Shown here in pieces: positions 26,810 to 34,187 of a stretch of DNA of 64,000 nt. The position numbers and the translations under genes are program-made. The stretch is from Blastocatellia bacterium (GTDB lineage: Bacteria > Acidobacteriota > Blastocatellia > Chloracidobacteriales > JADJPF01), in NCBI GenBank assembly GCA_016713405.1, contig JADJPF010000001.1, positions 310,001 to 374,000 of the forward strand, read 5' to 3'. Below the pieces are notes generated by a model. The model searched no databases. It was not told the origin of the DNA and was given only the letters and a program-made list of their open reading frames with translations. Numbering within the stretch: the first letter of the stretch is position 1; every line of letters starts with the position of its first letter.

Positions 26810-29635
26810 GTGGAAAAAGATATGGAAAACAATCAAGAATCAAACAATTTGCCCATCACCAATCAATCATCTAAAGTTGTCAAAACTAATACTTTACTTA
26901 CAGAAAAACTTCCAAGTAAACCAACACTTTTACAAAGATTTTTTTCTAAATGGACACTATTAGCATTATTTTTAACTTCAATAATTTTAGGAACATTAAC
27001 AGGGCTAGAACTTTCCTATCAATATGGCCTAACTTATGATGCTCAAGCTGTTAAACAACTGGCAGACTATAAACCTAGTTTAGTAACTCAGGTTATTGCT
27101 GATGATGGTAAAACCGTTATAGGTGAGTTTTCCTTAGAACGTCGTATGCCTATTAGTTATGATGAAATCCCATTAAAAATGCGACAAGCAATTATGGCAA
27201 TAGAAGATGCACGGTTTGAGCATCACTGGGGAATTGACCCAATAGGCATTGGGCGTGCAGGCTGGCGCAATTTTCAAGCAGGATCTACGGTTGAAGGGGG
27301 TTCAACCCTAACACAACAACTAGCTAAAATGCTTTTTCTTTCTCCAGAAAAATCCGTCACTCGAAAAATTAAAGAAGCACTACTAGCTTTACAAATTGAG
27401 CGACAATTTACCAAAGAACAAATTATGGAGTTTTATTGTAATCAAATTTTCTTAGGTGGAGGGTCTTATGGGATAGAAGCAGGCGCATTATATTATTTTG
27501 GTAAATCCATAAAAGATTTAGAGTTAGAAGAAATGGCACTTCTAGCAGGACTACCTAAAGCTCCAAGTGCTTATTCACCTACACGAGATGTAAAACGGGC
27601 TAAAATGCGTCGTGATTTGGTAATAGATAACATGGTAGCAGAAGGTTTTATTAGCAAAGATGAAGCAGAAAAAACGAAGAAAAAACCTATTAAATTAAAT
27701 GTTTATTCTCGCACAGGAAACAATAATTCACCTTATGGATATTTTGTTGAAGAAGTCCGCCAATTTCTAGAAGAAAGCTACGGAACTAGAGTTGCACATA
27801 CTTCAGGGATGAAGGTTTACACAACCATTGATGCTCTAGCTCAACTCCAAGCTGTCCAAGCTGTTCGCAAAGGCTTACATGATTATGATCGTCGACATCC
27901 AAAATGGCGTGGTAATTTTCACAATATAATAGAGGATGAAAATATTAAAGATTTAAGTAAGTATAAACATTCGGATTGGGATCAAGAAATTAAAGAAAAA
28001 ATGTATCTTCAAGGTTTAGTAATGGAGGTTAGCGATAAATTAGCACAAATAAAAGTGGGCGAATATAAAGCCACAATAACCCCTAAAGAAGTTACAGGTA
28101 CTAAAGAGCCATTAAATAAAGTACTTAAAAAAGGTGATCTCGCTATTTGTTATATTAAAAAAGTCGATCCAGAAAAGAAAGAGTTGACAGTTACTATAGA
28201 ACAATTACCACAAGTTGCAGGTGCTTTTATTTGCATAGAAGCAGCAACAGGTGAAATTAAAGCTATGGTAGGAGGTTATGATTTTAACCTTTCTAAATTT
28301 AATAATGCTACACAAGGTAATCGTCAAACAGGATCTAGTTTTAAGCCTTTTATTTATTCTGCTGCTTTAGAAGATGGTTGGCTAGCTGATGAATATGTAA
28401 TTGATAGCCCAGTGTCTTATGGTGATTGGTCGCCACGTAATTACGATGGTAGCTTTATGGGAGCAATTTCTTTAAGAAAAGCTATGGCTCAATCTCGTAA
28501 TATTCCAGCAGTGAAATTGCTACAATCTGTTGGTATACAAAAGGGTGCAGAAGTTGTAAAACGCTTTGGAATTACTAACCCAATGGCCCCTTATCTACCT
28601 TCTGCTTTAGGCGCGACTGAAGTTCCATTAATTGAAATGGTTGCAGCTTATAGTGCATTTCCTAATCTTGGAAGTAGGTCTAAGCCTCATTATATTAAGC
28701 GTATTACAGACCGCAATGGCAAATTAATAGAAGAAGAAAAGCCACAACTAACACCAGTTCTTTCTCCTCATGTCGCTGGTACAGTAGTTTCTTTAATGCA
28801 AGGTGTAGTAGAAGCGGGAACAGCTAAAAGAATTAAATCTGAAAAAGAAGCAGACCTTAATAAAAGGCAAATTGCTGGTAAAACAGGCACAGTAAATGAT
28901 TTTACAGATGCTTGGTTTATTGGTTATACACCTAGTTTAGTGGCTGGTTTTTGGATTGGTTATCAGGGTGAAAAGAAAAGTTTAGGCAGTGGTGAAACAG
29001 GTGGAACATCTGCCTTACCTGTTTGGATAGATTTTATGAAATACTATCTAAAAGATAAAGAAATTGAAAAATTTCCAGAAATCCCAGAACCAGATGAAAA
29101 GCTAAAGAAAATCCAAGAAAAAAGATATAAAGAAAGATTAGAAGTTTATTTAGCCTCTAAAACAGATGGTTTAGAAGGTAATATCCCTTTACCAGAAGTT
29201 TTATCAGGTGATAAATCTGCTTTTACTGGTGGAGCATTGCCACCACCACCGCCACCACCTGGATATGACGCAGAAAATTCTCGTGGTGATAATAAAAATT
29301 CTGCGCATTCTAGTACATTACCTTCAGCTAAAAACGCTGGTAAAATACCTAGTAAACCAACTAGCGATCCAGACTCAGCATTGAAAAACTCTCTTCCACC
29401 TGTTAAACCACCTTCAATAAAAACTAAACCAGACGCAAAAACGCAAACGACACCAGGAAAAAACAGTGCTACTAAACCAACTATAGCTACACCAAAGAAT
29501 AATTCTATTAAACCAACAAGTACAACTAATAATTCTAGTCGCCCAAGAGTAGTAAATAATACTAGGCTATCTACTAGTGGAGAAACTAAGAAAAATAATT
29601 CTACAACTAAACCAACAGTAGGAACTAAAAGATAA
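26810..29635 (+). CDS. Class A penicillin-binding protein (PBP1A-like)
   Basis: A 941-residue bifunctional murein synthase. After a cytoplasmic N-terminus and a span (about 49-70), the GT51 transglycosylase has catalytic Glu132 in IEDARFEHH and the GGSTLTQQLAKM motif. An OB-like insertion follows. The transpeptidase has Ser509-x-x-Lys512 (SSFK), SRN in QSRNIPAVK, and Lys691 in the KTG box. It polymerises and cross-links peptidoglycan in the periplasm. The last 140 residues are a Pro/Ser/Thr/Asn/Lys-rich low-complexity tail. The GTG at 26810 is the longest start; ATG 26822 four codons later is an alternative. A second class A PBP lies at 34.9 kb. Confidence 0.93.
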   Translation: MEKDMENNQESNNLPITNQSSKVVKTNTLLTEKLPSKPTLLQRFFSKWTLLALFLTSIILGTLTGLELSYQYGLTYDAQAVKQLADYKPSLVTQVIADDGKTVIGEFSLERRMPISYDEIPLKMRQAIMAIEDARFEHHWGIDPIGIGRAGWRNFQAGSTVEGGSTLTQQLAKMLFLSPEKSVTRKIKEALLALQIERQFTKEQIMEFYCNQIFLGGGSYGIEAGALYYFGKSIKDLELEEMALLAGLPKAPSAYSPTRDVKRAKMRRDLVIDNMVAEGFISKDEAEKTKKKPIKLNVYSRTGNNNSPYGYFVEEVRQFLEESYGTRVAHTSGMKVYTTIDALAQLQAVQAVRKGLHDYDRRHPKWRGNFHNIIEDENIKDLSKYKHSDWDQEIKEKMYLQGLVMEVSDKLAQIKVGEYKATITPKEVTGTKEPLNKVLKKGDLAICYIKKVDPEKKELTVTIEQLPQVAGAFICIEAATGEIKAMVGGYDFNLSKFNNATQGNRQTGSSFKPFIYSAALEDGWLADEYVIDSPVSYGDWSPRNYDGSFMGAISLRKAMAQSRNIPAVKLLQSVGIQKGAEVVKRFGITNPMAPYLPSALGATEVPLIEMVAAYSAFPNLGSRSKPHYIKRITDRNGKLIEEEKPQLTPVLSPHVAGTVVSLMQGVVEAGTAKRIKSEKEADLNKRQIAGKTGTVNDFTDAWFIGYTPSLVAGFWIGYQGEKKSLGSGETGGTSALPVWIDFMKYYLKDKEIEKFPEIPEPDEKLKKIQEKRYKERLEVYLASKTDGLEGNIPLPEVLSGDKSAFTGGALPPPPPPPGYDAENSRGDNKNSAHSSTLPSAKNAGKIPSKPTSDPDSALKNSLPPVKPPSIKTKPDAKTQTTPGKNSATKPTIATPKNNSIKPTSTTNNSSRPRVVNNTRLSTSGETKKNNSTTKPTVGTKR

Positions 29636-29851
29636 AATTGTATTATTGAAATTTAAGTAAGTAACTAAAGTTAGTGTTTCTATAAAAATAGGATAGTATT
29701 GCTTGATTTAATCTAAAATTCTATCTATAAAGACTTTGGGATATTGGGAACACAAGAACTAGAAATAAGATTTTTTATAGCTAAATAGAAAATAGAGGGG
29801 TGCTTTCTCAACTCCTAAAATCTTAGCGAATTTCTAATTAATGGGAGGAGG

Positions 29852-29878
29852 CAGTATAGAAGTAAAAATACTATACTG
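29852..29878 (+). promoter_or_regulatory. Inverted repeat before the GntR-type gene, possible operator
   Basis: cagtatag (29852-29859) and ctatactg (29871-29878) form perfect 8-base arms separated by 11 bases. It lies just 5' of the small GntR-type regulator and directly after a GGAGGAGG purine run (29844-29850). The dyad could be its autoregulatory operator, or an mRNA hairpin between the purine run and the start codon. Confidence 0.5.
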
Positions 29879-29891
29879 AGAAAAATAAGTA

Positions 29892-30152
29892 ATGAAGTTA
29901 ACCATGAGAGATGTTGCACAAGCTGGCCCAATTTATGTACAAGTAAAAACAGAACTGGAAACTATGATCACTGATAATCAAATAAAAAAAGGTGAGAAAC
30001 TACCAAGAGCATCTGAAATAGCTCGCGCAAACAACATTCCAGAAGGAGAAGTTGTTCGCGCCTATCATGAAATGGTTCTTGCAGGATTACTTAGTAAAAG
30101 TCAAAAGAAAAACCTTTTTGGTGATACCGTTGTAGAACATACTGTTAAATAA
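29892..30152 (+). CDS. Small GntR-type winged-helix regulator without effector domain
   Basis: An 86-residue protein that is essentially one GntR winged helix: PIYVQVKTELETMI, KKGEKLPRASEIARANNIPE (recognition region) and VVRAYHEMVLAGLL. The usual C-terminal effector domain is missing, and the 10-20 residues after the wing are too few even for the YtrA subfamily. An in-frame stop lies two codons upstream of the ATG, so it is not a truncated N-terminus. ATG 29904 is an alternative start. A dyad operator candidate precedes it. It converges on the TerB-like gene. Confidence 0.8.
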   Translation: MKLTMRDVAQAGPIYVQVKTELETMITDNQIKKGEKLPRASEIARANNIPEGEVVRAYHEMVLAGLLSKSQKKNLFGDTVVEHTVK

Positions 30153-30154
30153 CA

Positions 30155-30205
30155 AAACTTAAGCCGGTTTTAGCCTAAGTTTCTAGCTTAAGTTTACAAC
30201 CGGCT
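30155..30205. terminator. Convergent-gene hairpin region
   Basis: Between the convergent GntR-type and TerB-like genes two complementary pairs occur: agccggtt (30162-30169) with aaccggct (30198-30205), and aaacttaag (30155-30163) with cttaagttt (30187-30195). They overlap and would be mutually exclusive. Either can serve as a termination hairpin; no long T-tract follows. Confidence 0.45.
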
Positions 30206-30637
30206 CATAATCTCTGCTTCTTCTCTTTCTAGTTCAATACTTTCTTTTGTCCATTCAATTAGTTTTTCGGCAGCTTCTTTATTAAGACCAAAAATAGAGG
30301 CCATTTCTCTAAGCTTATCTGCTTCTTGTGATGCTAACTCATTATCTACATAAGCTAGTTCTACCATTACCCGATAAAGCCACCTTTTCATATCAGGTTT
30401 TTCAATATGCGAGATGAGGTCTGATAAAGGGGAAGGATTTTCTAGTTCTTTGTTTACTACTTCTGCTACATCTTCTTCAAACATTGACAAGCCTGTTTGC
30501 CAAACTAGTAGTGCAAGTTGGGATTGTTCTTCATCTGTAACTTTATGATCGGCGGCAATCATATTAGCAACTATACGGCAAAATTGTAAGCGTTCTTCTC
30601 GGCTATAAGATGAAAGATCATTGACTATTTCTTCCAT
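30194..30637 (-). CDS. TerB-like domain protein
   Basis: A 147-residue all-helical protein with a TerB (tellurite-resistance B) pattern. It shows RLQFCRIVANMIAADHKVTDEEQSQL near the N-terminus and a second repeat-like unit VMVELAYVDNELASQEADKL, each containing the acidic D/E-rich helix-start seen in TerB, which binds metal. The C-terminus is strongly acidic (IELEREEAEIMSRL). No other ter genes are present, so tellurite resistance should not be inferred. A stress or membrane-associated role is possible. The degenerate HPt gene lies upstream on the same strand, 178 bases away. Confidence 0.78.
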   Translation of the reverse strand: MEEIVNDLSSYSREERLQFCRIVANMIAADHKVTDEEQSQLALLVWQTGLSMFEEDVAEVVNKELENPSPLSDLISHIEKPDMKRWLYRVMVELAYVDNELASQEADKLREMASIFGLNKEAAEKLIEWTKESIELEREEAEIMSRL

Positions 30638-30745
30638 TTAATAATGTATTAGTACCAAAATTACTGGTACACCCTCCTTAGAGAATAAGTTTTATAATGC
30701 TTTTTTAGGTGATTAGCATGTTAGAAAAAAGTGCTGAGGTTGCAC

Positions 30746-30769
30746 GGGCTATTTTAGCTAAAATAGCCC
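30746..30769. repeat. 24-base perfect palindrome
   Basis: gggctattttag (30746-30757) is followed at once by its exact complement (30758-30769), so the duplex is a 24-base palindrome containing the ttttagctaaaa core seen upstream of the PBP gene at 26.7 kb. It lies between the TerB-like gene and the 3' end of the HPt-like gene, both on the minus strand. It is a probable terminator stem or protein site. Confidence 0.55.
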
Positions 30770-30814
30770 TACTGAGCTAGTAGCGATGCCGCAAAAATTT
30801 TTATAGCTAAAGGG

Positions 30815-31146
30815 TTATAAATATGTGGCTTCTACACTTTGTAAGTAAAATTTTAGCGTTTCTATAAGAGCAGCAAGTAAAGGATAATTTTTTTAGTAGC
30901 AGCTTGTTCAATACTTTTTCCAATTTTACTTACTAATGGAAAACCAAAACTAGCTCCATGTCCATAAAGCATATCGCCAAGATAAATTAATAAAGCTAGA
31001 TCTTTGTTTTCTAAAGCAGATTCCAAAGAAACTAGAGTTTCTTTTTCTGAGTTTATATACCAGGGGAGCAGATCTTGTAAGGTTTTATCAGCAAAAACTA
31101 GTGGCGTGTTTATAGTTGTTTTATATAGATCAAGGTTTGCAGCCAT
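30815..31146 (-). pseudogene. HPt-like domain protein, frameshifted and with the phospho-His replaced
   Basis: The frame from 31146 gives 94 residues with a histidine-phosphotransfer helical pattern: DLLPWYINSEKETLVSLESA, then YLGDMLYGHGASFGFPL and KIGKSIEQAA. In this family the segment normally reads G-H-x-x-K-G. Here the His position is Asp58, so normal phosphotransfer is not expected; His63 is five residues on. The frame ends early at 30862. Adding one T to the T7 run at 30888-30894 continues it to 30815 as YPLLAALIETLKFYLQSVEA, the expected last helix. The gene is probably full length with one base missing in the assembly or genome. TTAGGAGG precedes the start. Confidence 0.7.
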
Positions 31147-31547
31147 AACTTGCCTCCTAAAATTTTTGTAGCCTAGTCATATCGCAAGTCTAATGCCAAG
31201 TGTCCATTAAGAATAAATACTATTTGTATATTATTGTATTAAAAGAAGTTAATACAATTAATAAATTAATAAACTGATAAATATAATTTATTTAAGCTAA
31301 GAGAAATTCCCAATTTTGGGACAGTATACTTTTTATTTTTGGGATTTTGTAATTTTGCTTTTTGTTAAGAAAATTAATAAATCTGGAAATTTTGTATAAT
31401 TATTCTTTGTAATTTGTAACTTTTTTAATTTAATACGCAACTTTAAAAATTTTCGCTCGATAAGTTAGACAAATAACATTACAAACATTTGTAATAAAAA
31501 TTATTTCAAAATTATATTTAATAAAAAACTTTTAGGAGGATTTCGTT
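31147..31547. other. AT-rich intergenic region with an inverted repeat
   Basis: About 400 bases with no coding frame, divergent between the HPt-like gene and the glycine-rich protein gene. TATAAT occurs at 31395-31400. A perfect dyad, attacaaa (31478-31485) with tttgtaat (31488-31495), sits about 50 bases before the glycine-rich gene's ATG. It may be an operator or a leader hairpin. Confidence 0.5.
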
Positions 31548-32183
31548 ATGGCATTCTTAGGTGGAATTGGAAAAGCTTTAGGTGGTGTATTTAATGCAGT
31601 AAAGAGTTTTGCAACCAGTGGTTTAGGAAAAACTTTAATAGGATTTGCAGGTAATGCTCTGTTTCCCCCTCTAGGTGGAATGATTGCGAAAGCCGCAACT
31701 AACTTACTCAGCGGCGGGTTTAACGTCAAAAATTTACTTAAAACAGGTTTAGATGTATTTGGTGGTATGGCTGGTAAATTTGGCATTGGGGATTTAGTTA
31801 AAAATCTTCCTTCCGCTCTCAAAAATCCTTCAGGTTTAGGTGGCATTGTTAGTAACTTATTCAAAGGCGATTTAGGCGGCGTTGCTAAAGTAGCAGGTCA
31901 ATTATTAGGCCAAACTTCTATAGGTCAAAAAGTTATGGACATCGTTGGCAAAGCTAGCAACCTTATTACCAAAGGCACAGGCTTTGCACAAGACGCACAA
32001 GGCATTTTAGGTTCTGTTTCCAAATTCTTAGGTAACTTTGGTATTAACACCAATGGCTTAAATAATGTTAGCGGCGGCATTTCTAACGTATTAGCAGCAG
32101 CACAAAAAGTACAAGACATTTTAGGCAAAGTTGGCGGGTTCTTAAGCCCACCACAATCAGATATGATGATGCTTCGCGCTTAA
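31548..32183 (+). CDS. Glycine-rich, repetitive amphipathic protein of unknown function
   Basis: A 211-residue protein that opens MAFLGGIGKALGGVFNAVKS and continues with Gly-Leu-Gly-Gly and Lys-x-x-Gly helices separated by Ala/Gly patches. It is rich in Gly, Ala, Leu, Lys and Asn, with almost no aromatic residue other than Phe and no Cys, His or Trp. It has no classical signal peptide. Predicted helices are amphipathic, like membrane-active or self-assembling proteins. AGGAGGA just before the ATG, a private upstream gap and a very strong terminator (32214-32251) suggest a highly expressed monocistronic gene. Codon choice (many GGC/GCC-type codons) differs mildly from its neighbours. No family is recognised. 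Confidence 0.7.
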   Translation: MAFLGGIGKALGGVFNAVKSFATSGLGKTLIGFAGNALFPPLGGMIAKAATNLLSGGFNVKNLLKTGLDVFGGMAGKFGIGDLVKNLPSALKNPSGLGGIVSNLFKGDLGGVAKVAGQLLGQTSIGQKVMDIVGKASNLITKGTGFAQDAQGILGSVSKFLGNFGINTNGLNNVSGGISNVLAAAQKVQDILGKVGGFLSPPQSDMMMLRA

Positions 32184-32213
32184 TTTTTAGATTTAAGTAC
32201 AATAGATTTTAAT

Positions 32214-32251
32214 AAAATAAGGCAACCAATTTGAGTTGGTTGCCTTATTTT
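32214..32251 (+). terminator. Strong intrinsic terminator after the glycine-rich gene
   Basis: aaaataaggcaacca (32214-32228) pairs perfectly with 32237-32251, with an inner A/T pair shortening the loop to about six bases. The 3' arm ends in TTATTTTGCTTTT, giving the T-tract. Distance from the stop is about 30 bases. The stem is symmetrical, so it may also act on the other strand. Confidence 0.9.
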
Positions 32252-32273
32252 GCTTTTAATTACCTATTAATTA

Positions 32274-32390
32274 CGGTAGTGAGTAAAATGTAATGCTGAG
32301 GGACAATTCATTTTGGCCGAAACTCGTTTCTAAACCTGCGTTCTAGGCAATACTGAATTTCTATTCAGCCTTACTTTTTTAGCACTACCG
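32274..32390 (+). ncRNA. Candidate structured RNA of about 117 bases
   Basis: cggtagtg (32274-32281) pairs with cactaccg (32383-32390). The next bases agtaa (32282-32286) pair with ttact (32371-32375), giving a 13-pair closing stem with a bulge of seven bases. Inside lies a neat hairpin ctgaat/attcag with loop ttct (about 32353-32368). The region has a higher G+C than its surroundings and no coding frame. It is not a recognised family; strand and boundaries are uncertain. Compensatory changes in relatives would be the test. Confidence 0.4.
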
Positions 32391-32400
32391 AAAATTTTTC

Positions 32401-32430
32401 TTGACTTTGTTATGTAAGATTAGCTATGTT
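32401..32430 (+). promoter_or_regulatory. Promoter for the riboswitch-like leader
   Basis: TTGACT (32401-32406) and TATGTT (32425-32430) are separated by 18 bases and match a sigma-70-type promoter at five and four positions. The predicted start near 32437 is about 13 bases before the aptamer at 32450. Confidence 0.5.
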
Positions 32431-32449
32431 GTTAGGCAAATTAGGATCT

Positions 32450-32502
32450 GTGGCGATTTATAGCAAATTGCTCCACGTTAAAAACAGCTAAACAGCTAAA
32501 GG
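32450..32502 (+). ncRNA. Probable SAM-II-type riboswitch aptamer
   Basis: The stretch reads GTGG, then C-GATTTAT-AGC-AAATTGC-T, then CCAC, then GTTAAAAA and two copies of cagctaaa ending in GG. This follows the SAM-II layout as I remember it: P1 stem, GATTTA, a short loop, TTGC, closing P1, G-T-x-AAA, and GCTAAA..GG. P1 is GTGG (32450-32453) with CCAC (32473-32476). TAGC (32461-32464) can pair with GCTA (32487-32490) to form the H-type pseudoknot. It is followed by an intrinsic terminator rather than by a methionine-pathway gene. It would bind S-adenosylmethionine. No database was searched. Confidence 0.6.
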
Positions 32503-32513
32503 CTTTTTACTTA

Positions 32514-32545
32514 AGCTCTGCGTGTTTGGCGCAGGGCTTTTTAGT
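32514..32545 (+). terminator. Intrinsic terminator after the SAM-II-like aptamer
   Basis: agctctgcg (32514-32522) pairs with cgcagggct (32530-32538), one G-T pair included, with a seven-base loop and a T-rich tail (cttttt, then agttttt). It is 12 bases past the aptamer and before the DinB start at 32603, so it could be the riboswitch's expression platform. Alternatively it simply ends a short RNA. Confidence 0.75.
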
Positions 32546-32567
32546 TTTTAAAGCTTTTAGTTTTTTC

Positions 32568-32597
32568 TACTACTTTAATAAAAAAGTAGTAAGGAGG
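32568..32597 (+). promoter_or_regulatory. Hairpin abutting the DinB ribosome-binding site
   Basis: tactactt (32568-32575) is complementary to aagtagta (32584-32591), with an eight-base loop, and the 3' arm touches AAGGAGG (32591-32597). The site lies five bases before the GTG start at 32603. A stem here could modulate ribosome access. This is inference from pairing only. Confidence 0.5.
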
Positions 32598-32602
32598 ACA
32601 TT

Positions 32603-33127
32603 GTGAACAATATATTTGTCGCACTAAATCAACTAGAAACAAGTTCAGATCTACTTGAGGACTGTATTAACAAATTAACCTTAACTCATAATCAACTAAT
32701 AGATTTAATCAAACAACTTCCTCAATCTGCATTAAGTTGGCAGCCTTTAGTTAATACACCAAATATTGGTACACTGCTTTTACATATTGCTTACAGTGAG
32801 GTTCTATGGTCAGGTCAACCACTTAATCAAGAAGCCAAGCAATATCTTTGGGATGATACAAAACCAAATAATTTGAGTTTTGCTCCAAATAAATCATTGA
32901 ACTGGTATTTAGATTTACTAGAAACTATTAATTATCACACTCTAGAAAAAATAAAACATTTGTCTTCAGTAAGTTATCTTTCTATAAAAACTCCTGAAGG
33001 AGTTTCAAAAGATTATCCAGTTAACTGGGTAATTTGGCATTTAATTAGCCATAAATCTCATCACCAAGGACAAGTAGAACTATTAAAAAACTGGCATAAA
33101 CAAGCTTATAGTCCAGTTTATGCTTAA
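32603..33127 (+). CDS. DinB-superfamily protein
   Basis: A 174-residue four-helix-bundle protein of the DinB/YfiT type. A His near residue 62 (GTLLLHIAYSE) and the HLISHKSHHQGQVELL motif at the C-terminal part supply the usual three-His metal site. Family members are metal-dependent thiol S-transferases (for example mycothiol or bacillithiol dependent) or of unknown role. Start GTG 32603 has a perfect AAGGAGG. It is preceded by a SAM-II-like leader, which is unusual for this family. It is not linked to recognised thiol-biosynthesis genes; the FGE-domain gene follows 149 bases later. Confidence 0.85.
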   Translation: MNNIFVALNQLETSSDLLEDCINKLTLTHNQLIDLIKQLPQSALSWQPLVNTPNIGTLLLHIAYSEVLWSGQPLNQEAKQYLWDDTKPNNLSFAPNKSLNWYLDLLETINYHTLEKIKHLSSVSYLSIKTPEGVSKDYPVNWVIWHLISHKSHHQGQVELLKNWHKQAYSPVYA

Positions 33128-33276
33128 TTTATTTATTCCTTAAATTTATATAGAGTATAAGCTAGGTTGAAAAACTTTTTGTTAGGGAATAGACTTTTAA
33201 CTTATCTAAATTTACAAGATTAAGTTTATTCTCTAATAAGTAATTGCTTACATAAATAATTTTAAGGGGTAATATT

Positions 33277-34176
33277 TTGAGTTCTTTACTTTCACGCCAA
33301 AATAAATTATTAGCTATTATTGCGTTGGTAGTTTTTGGAGTATCTATTATATTTTTAGGAAGATATGTTTCTCGTAATCCATTGCCATCGCTGCTTTCAG
33401 AAACAAAGCCTGAAGAATTAGGTAAACCAAGAGTTTTTAAGACAGACTTAAAAGTTACTAATAATGTTTATGGTGTGGATAAGGATGGGGTACTTATACC
33501 AGAATTTGTTAGTTTACCAGCGGGCAAGTTTTTAATGGGAAGTGCAGAAGGTGATGGAGCAATTACAGAACAACCGCAACATGAAATAAGTGTAGCAGCC
33601 TTTTCCATTAGCAGAACAGAAATCACCAATGTACAATTTTTAGCTTTTTGTCAGGCTACTAAACGAAAATTGCCAGAAGACCCTCACTGGCAAGGCGTTT
33701 ATATGCGAGATTATCCAAATCATCCTATTGTTAATGTTAGTTGGCAAGATGCTGTTGATTATTGTGAGTGGTTAAGCAAAATTTTGGAAAAAGAAGTCCG
33801 CCTTCCAACTGAAGCAGAATGGGAATATGCTGCACAAGGTTCTGGTGTAGGTACAACGCTAGAATTTGCTGCTAGAGAATTGCTTCCAACAACTAAGGTT
33901 GCTAGTTATGCTCCTAGTCCAACAGGCTTATATGATATGTTAGGAAATGTTTGGGAATGGTGTCTAGATTGGTACGGCCCACAATATTATCAAGAAAGCC
34001 CAAAGGAAAATCCAATTGGGCCATTAACAGGAGATCTTAAAGTTATTCGTGGAGGGTCTTGGGCAGAAAGTCTTAGAGCTAGCAGGATTTCTCACCGAAA
34101 CCGCGCCACACCAAAGGGAGGAAGTCCTACAATAGGATTTCGTATAATTATTAGTGAAGTAGACACTAACAAATAA
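33277..34176 (+). CDS. Membrane-anchored SUMF1/FGE-sulfatase-domain protein
   Basis: A 299-residue protein with an N-terminal membrane segment (about residues 13-28) and a SUMF1-like domain (about 75-295). Landmarks are FVSLPAGKFLMGSAEGDG, ISRTEITNVQFLAFCQA, VSWQDAVDYCEWLSK, VRLPTEAEWEYAAQG, MLGNVWEWCLDWY and VIRGGSWAESLRASRISHRNR. The FGE cysteines after GGS are absent, so it is not a sulfatase maturase. The likely location is periplasmic, anchored in the inner membrane. Translation starts at TTG 33277, with AAGGGGT before it. Function is unknown. Confidence 0.85.
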   Translation: MSSLLSRQNKLLAIIALVVFGVSIIFLGRYVSRNPLPSLLSETKPEELGKPRVFKTDLKVTNNVYGVDKDGVLIPEFVSLPAGKFLMGSAEGDGAITEQPQHEISVAAFSISRTEITNVQFLAFCQATKRKLPEDPHWQGVYMRDYPNHPIVNVSWQDAVDYCEWLSKILEKEVRLPTEAEWEYAAQGSGVGTTLEFAARELLPTTKVASYAPSPTGLYDMLGNVWEWCLDWYGPQYYQESPKENPIGPLTGDLKVIRGGSWAESLRASRISHRNRATPKGGSPTIGFRIIISEVDTNK

Positions 34177-34187
34177 ATTTTCTAGGA

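Noticed and set aside
30194..30637. Tellurite-resistance function for the TerB-like gene
   Set aside because: Only the fold resembles TerB; no terC, terD or terZ genes accompany it.
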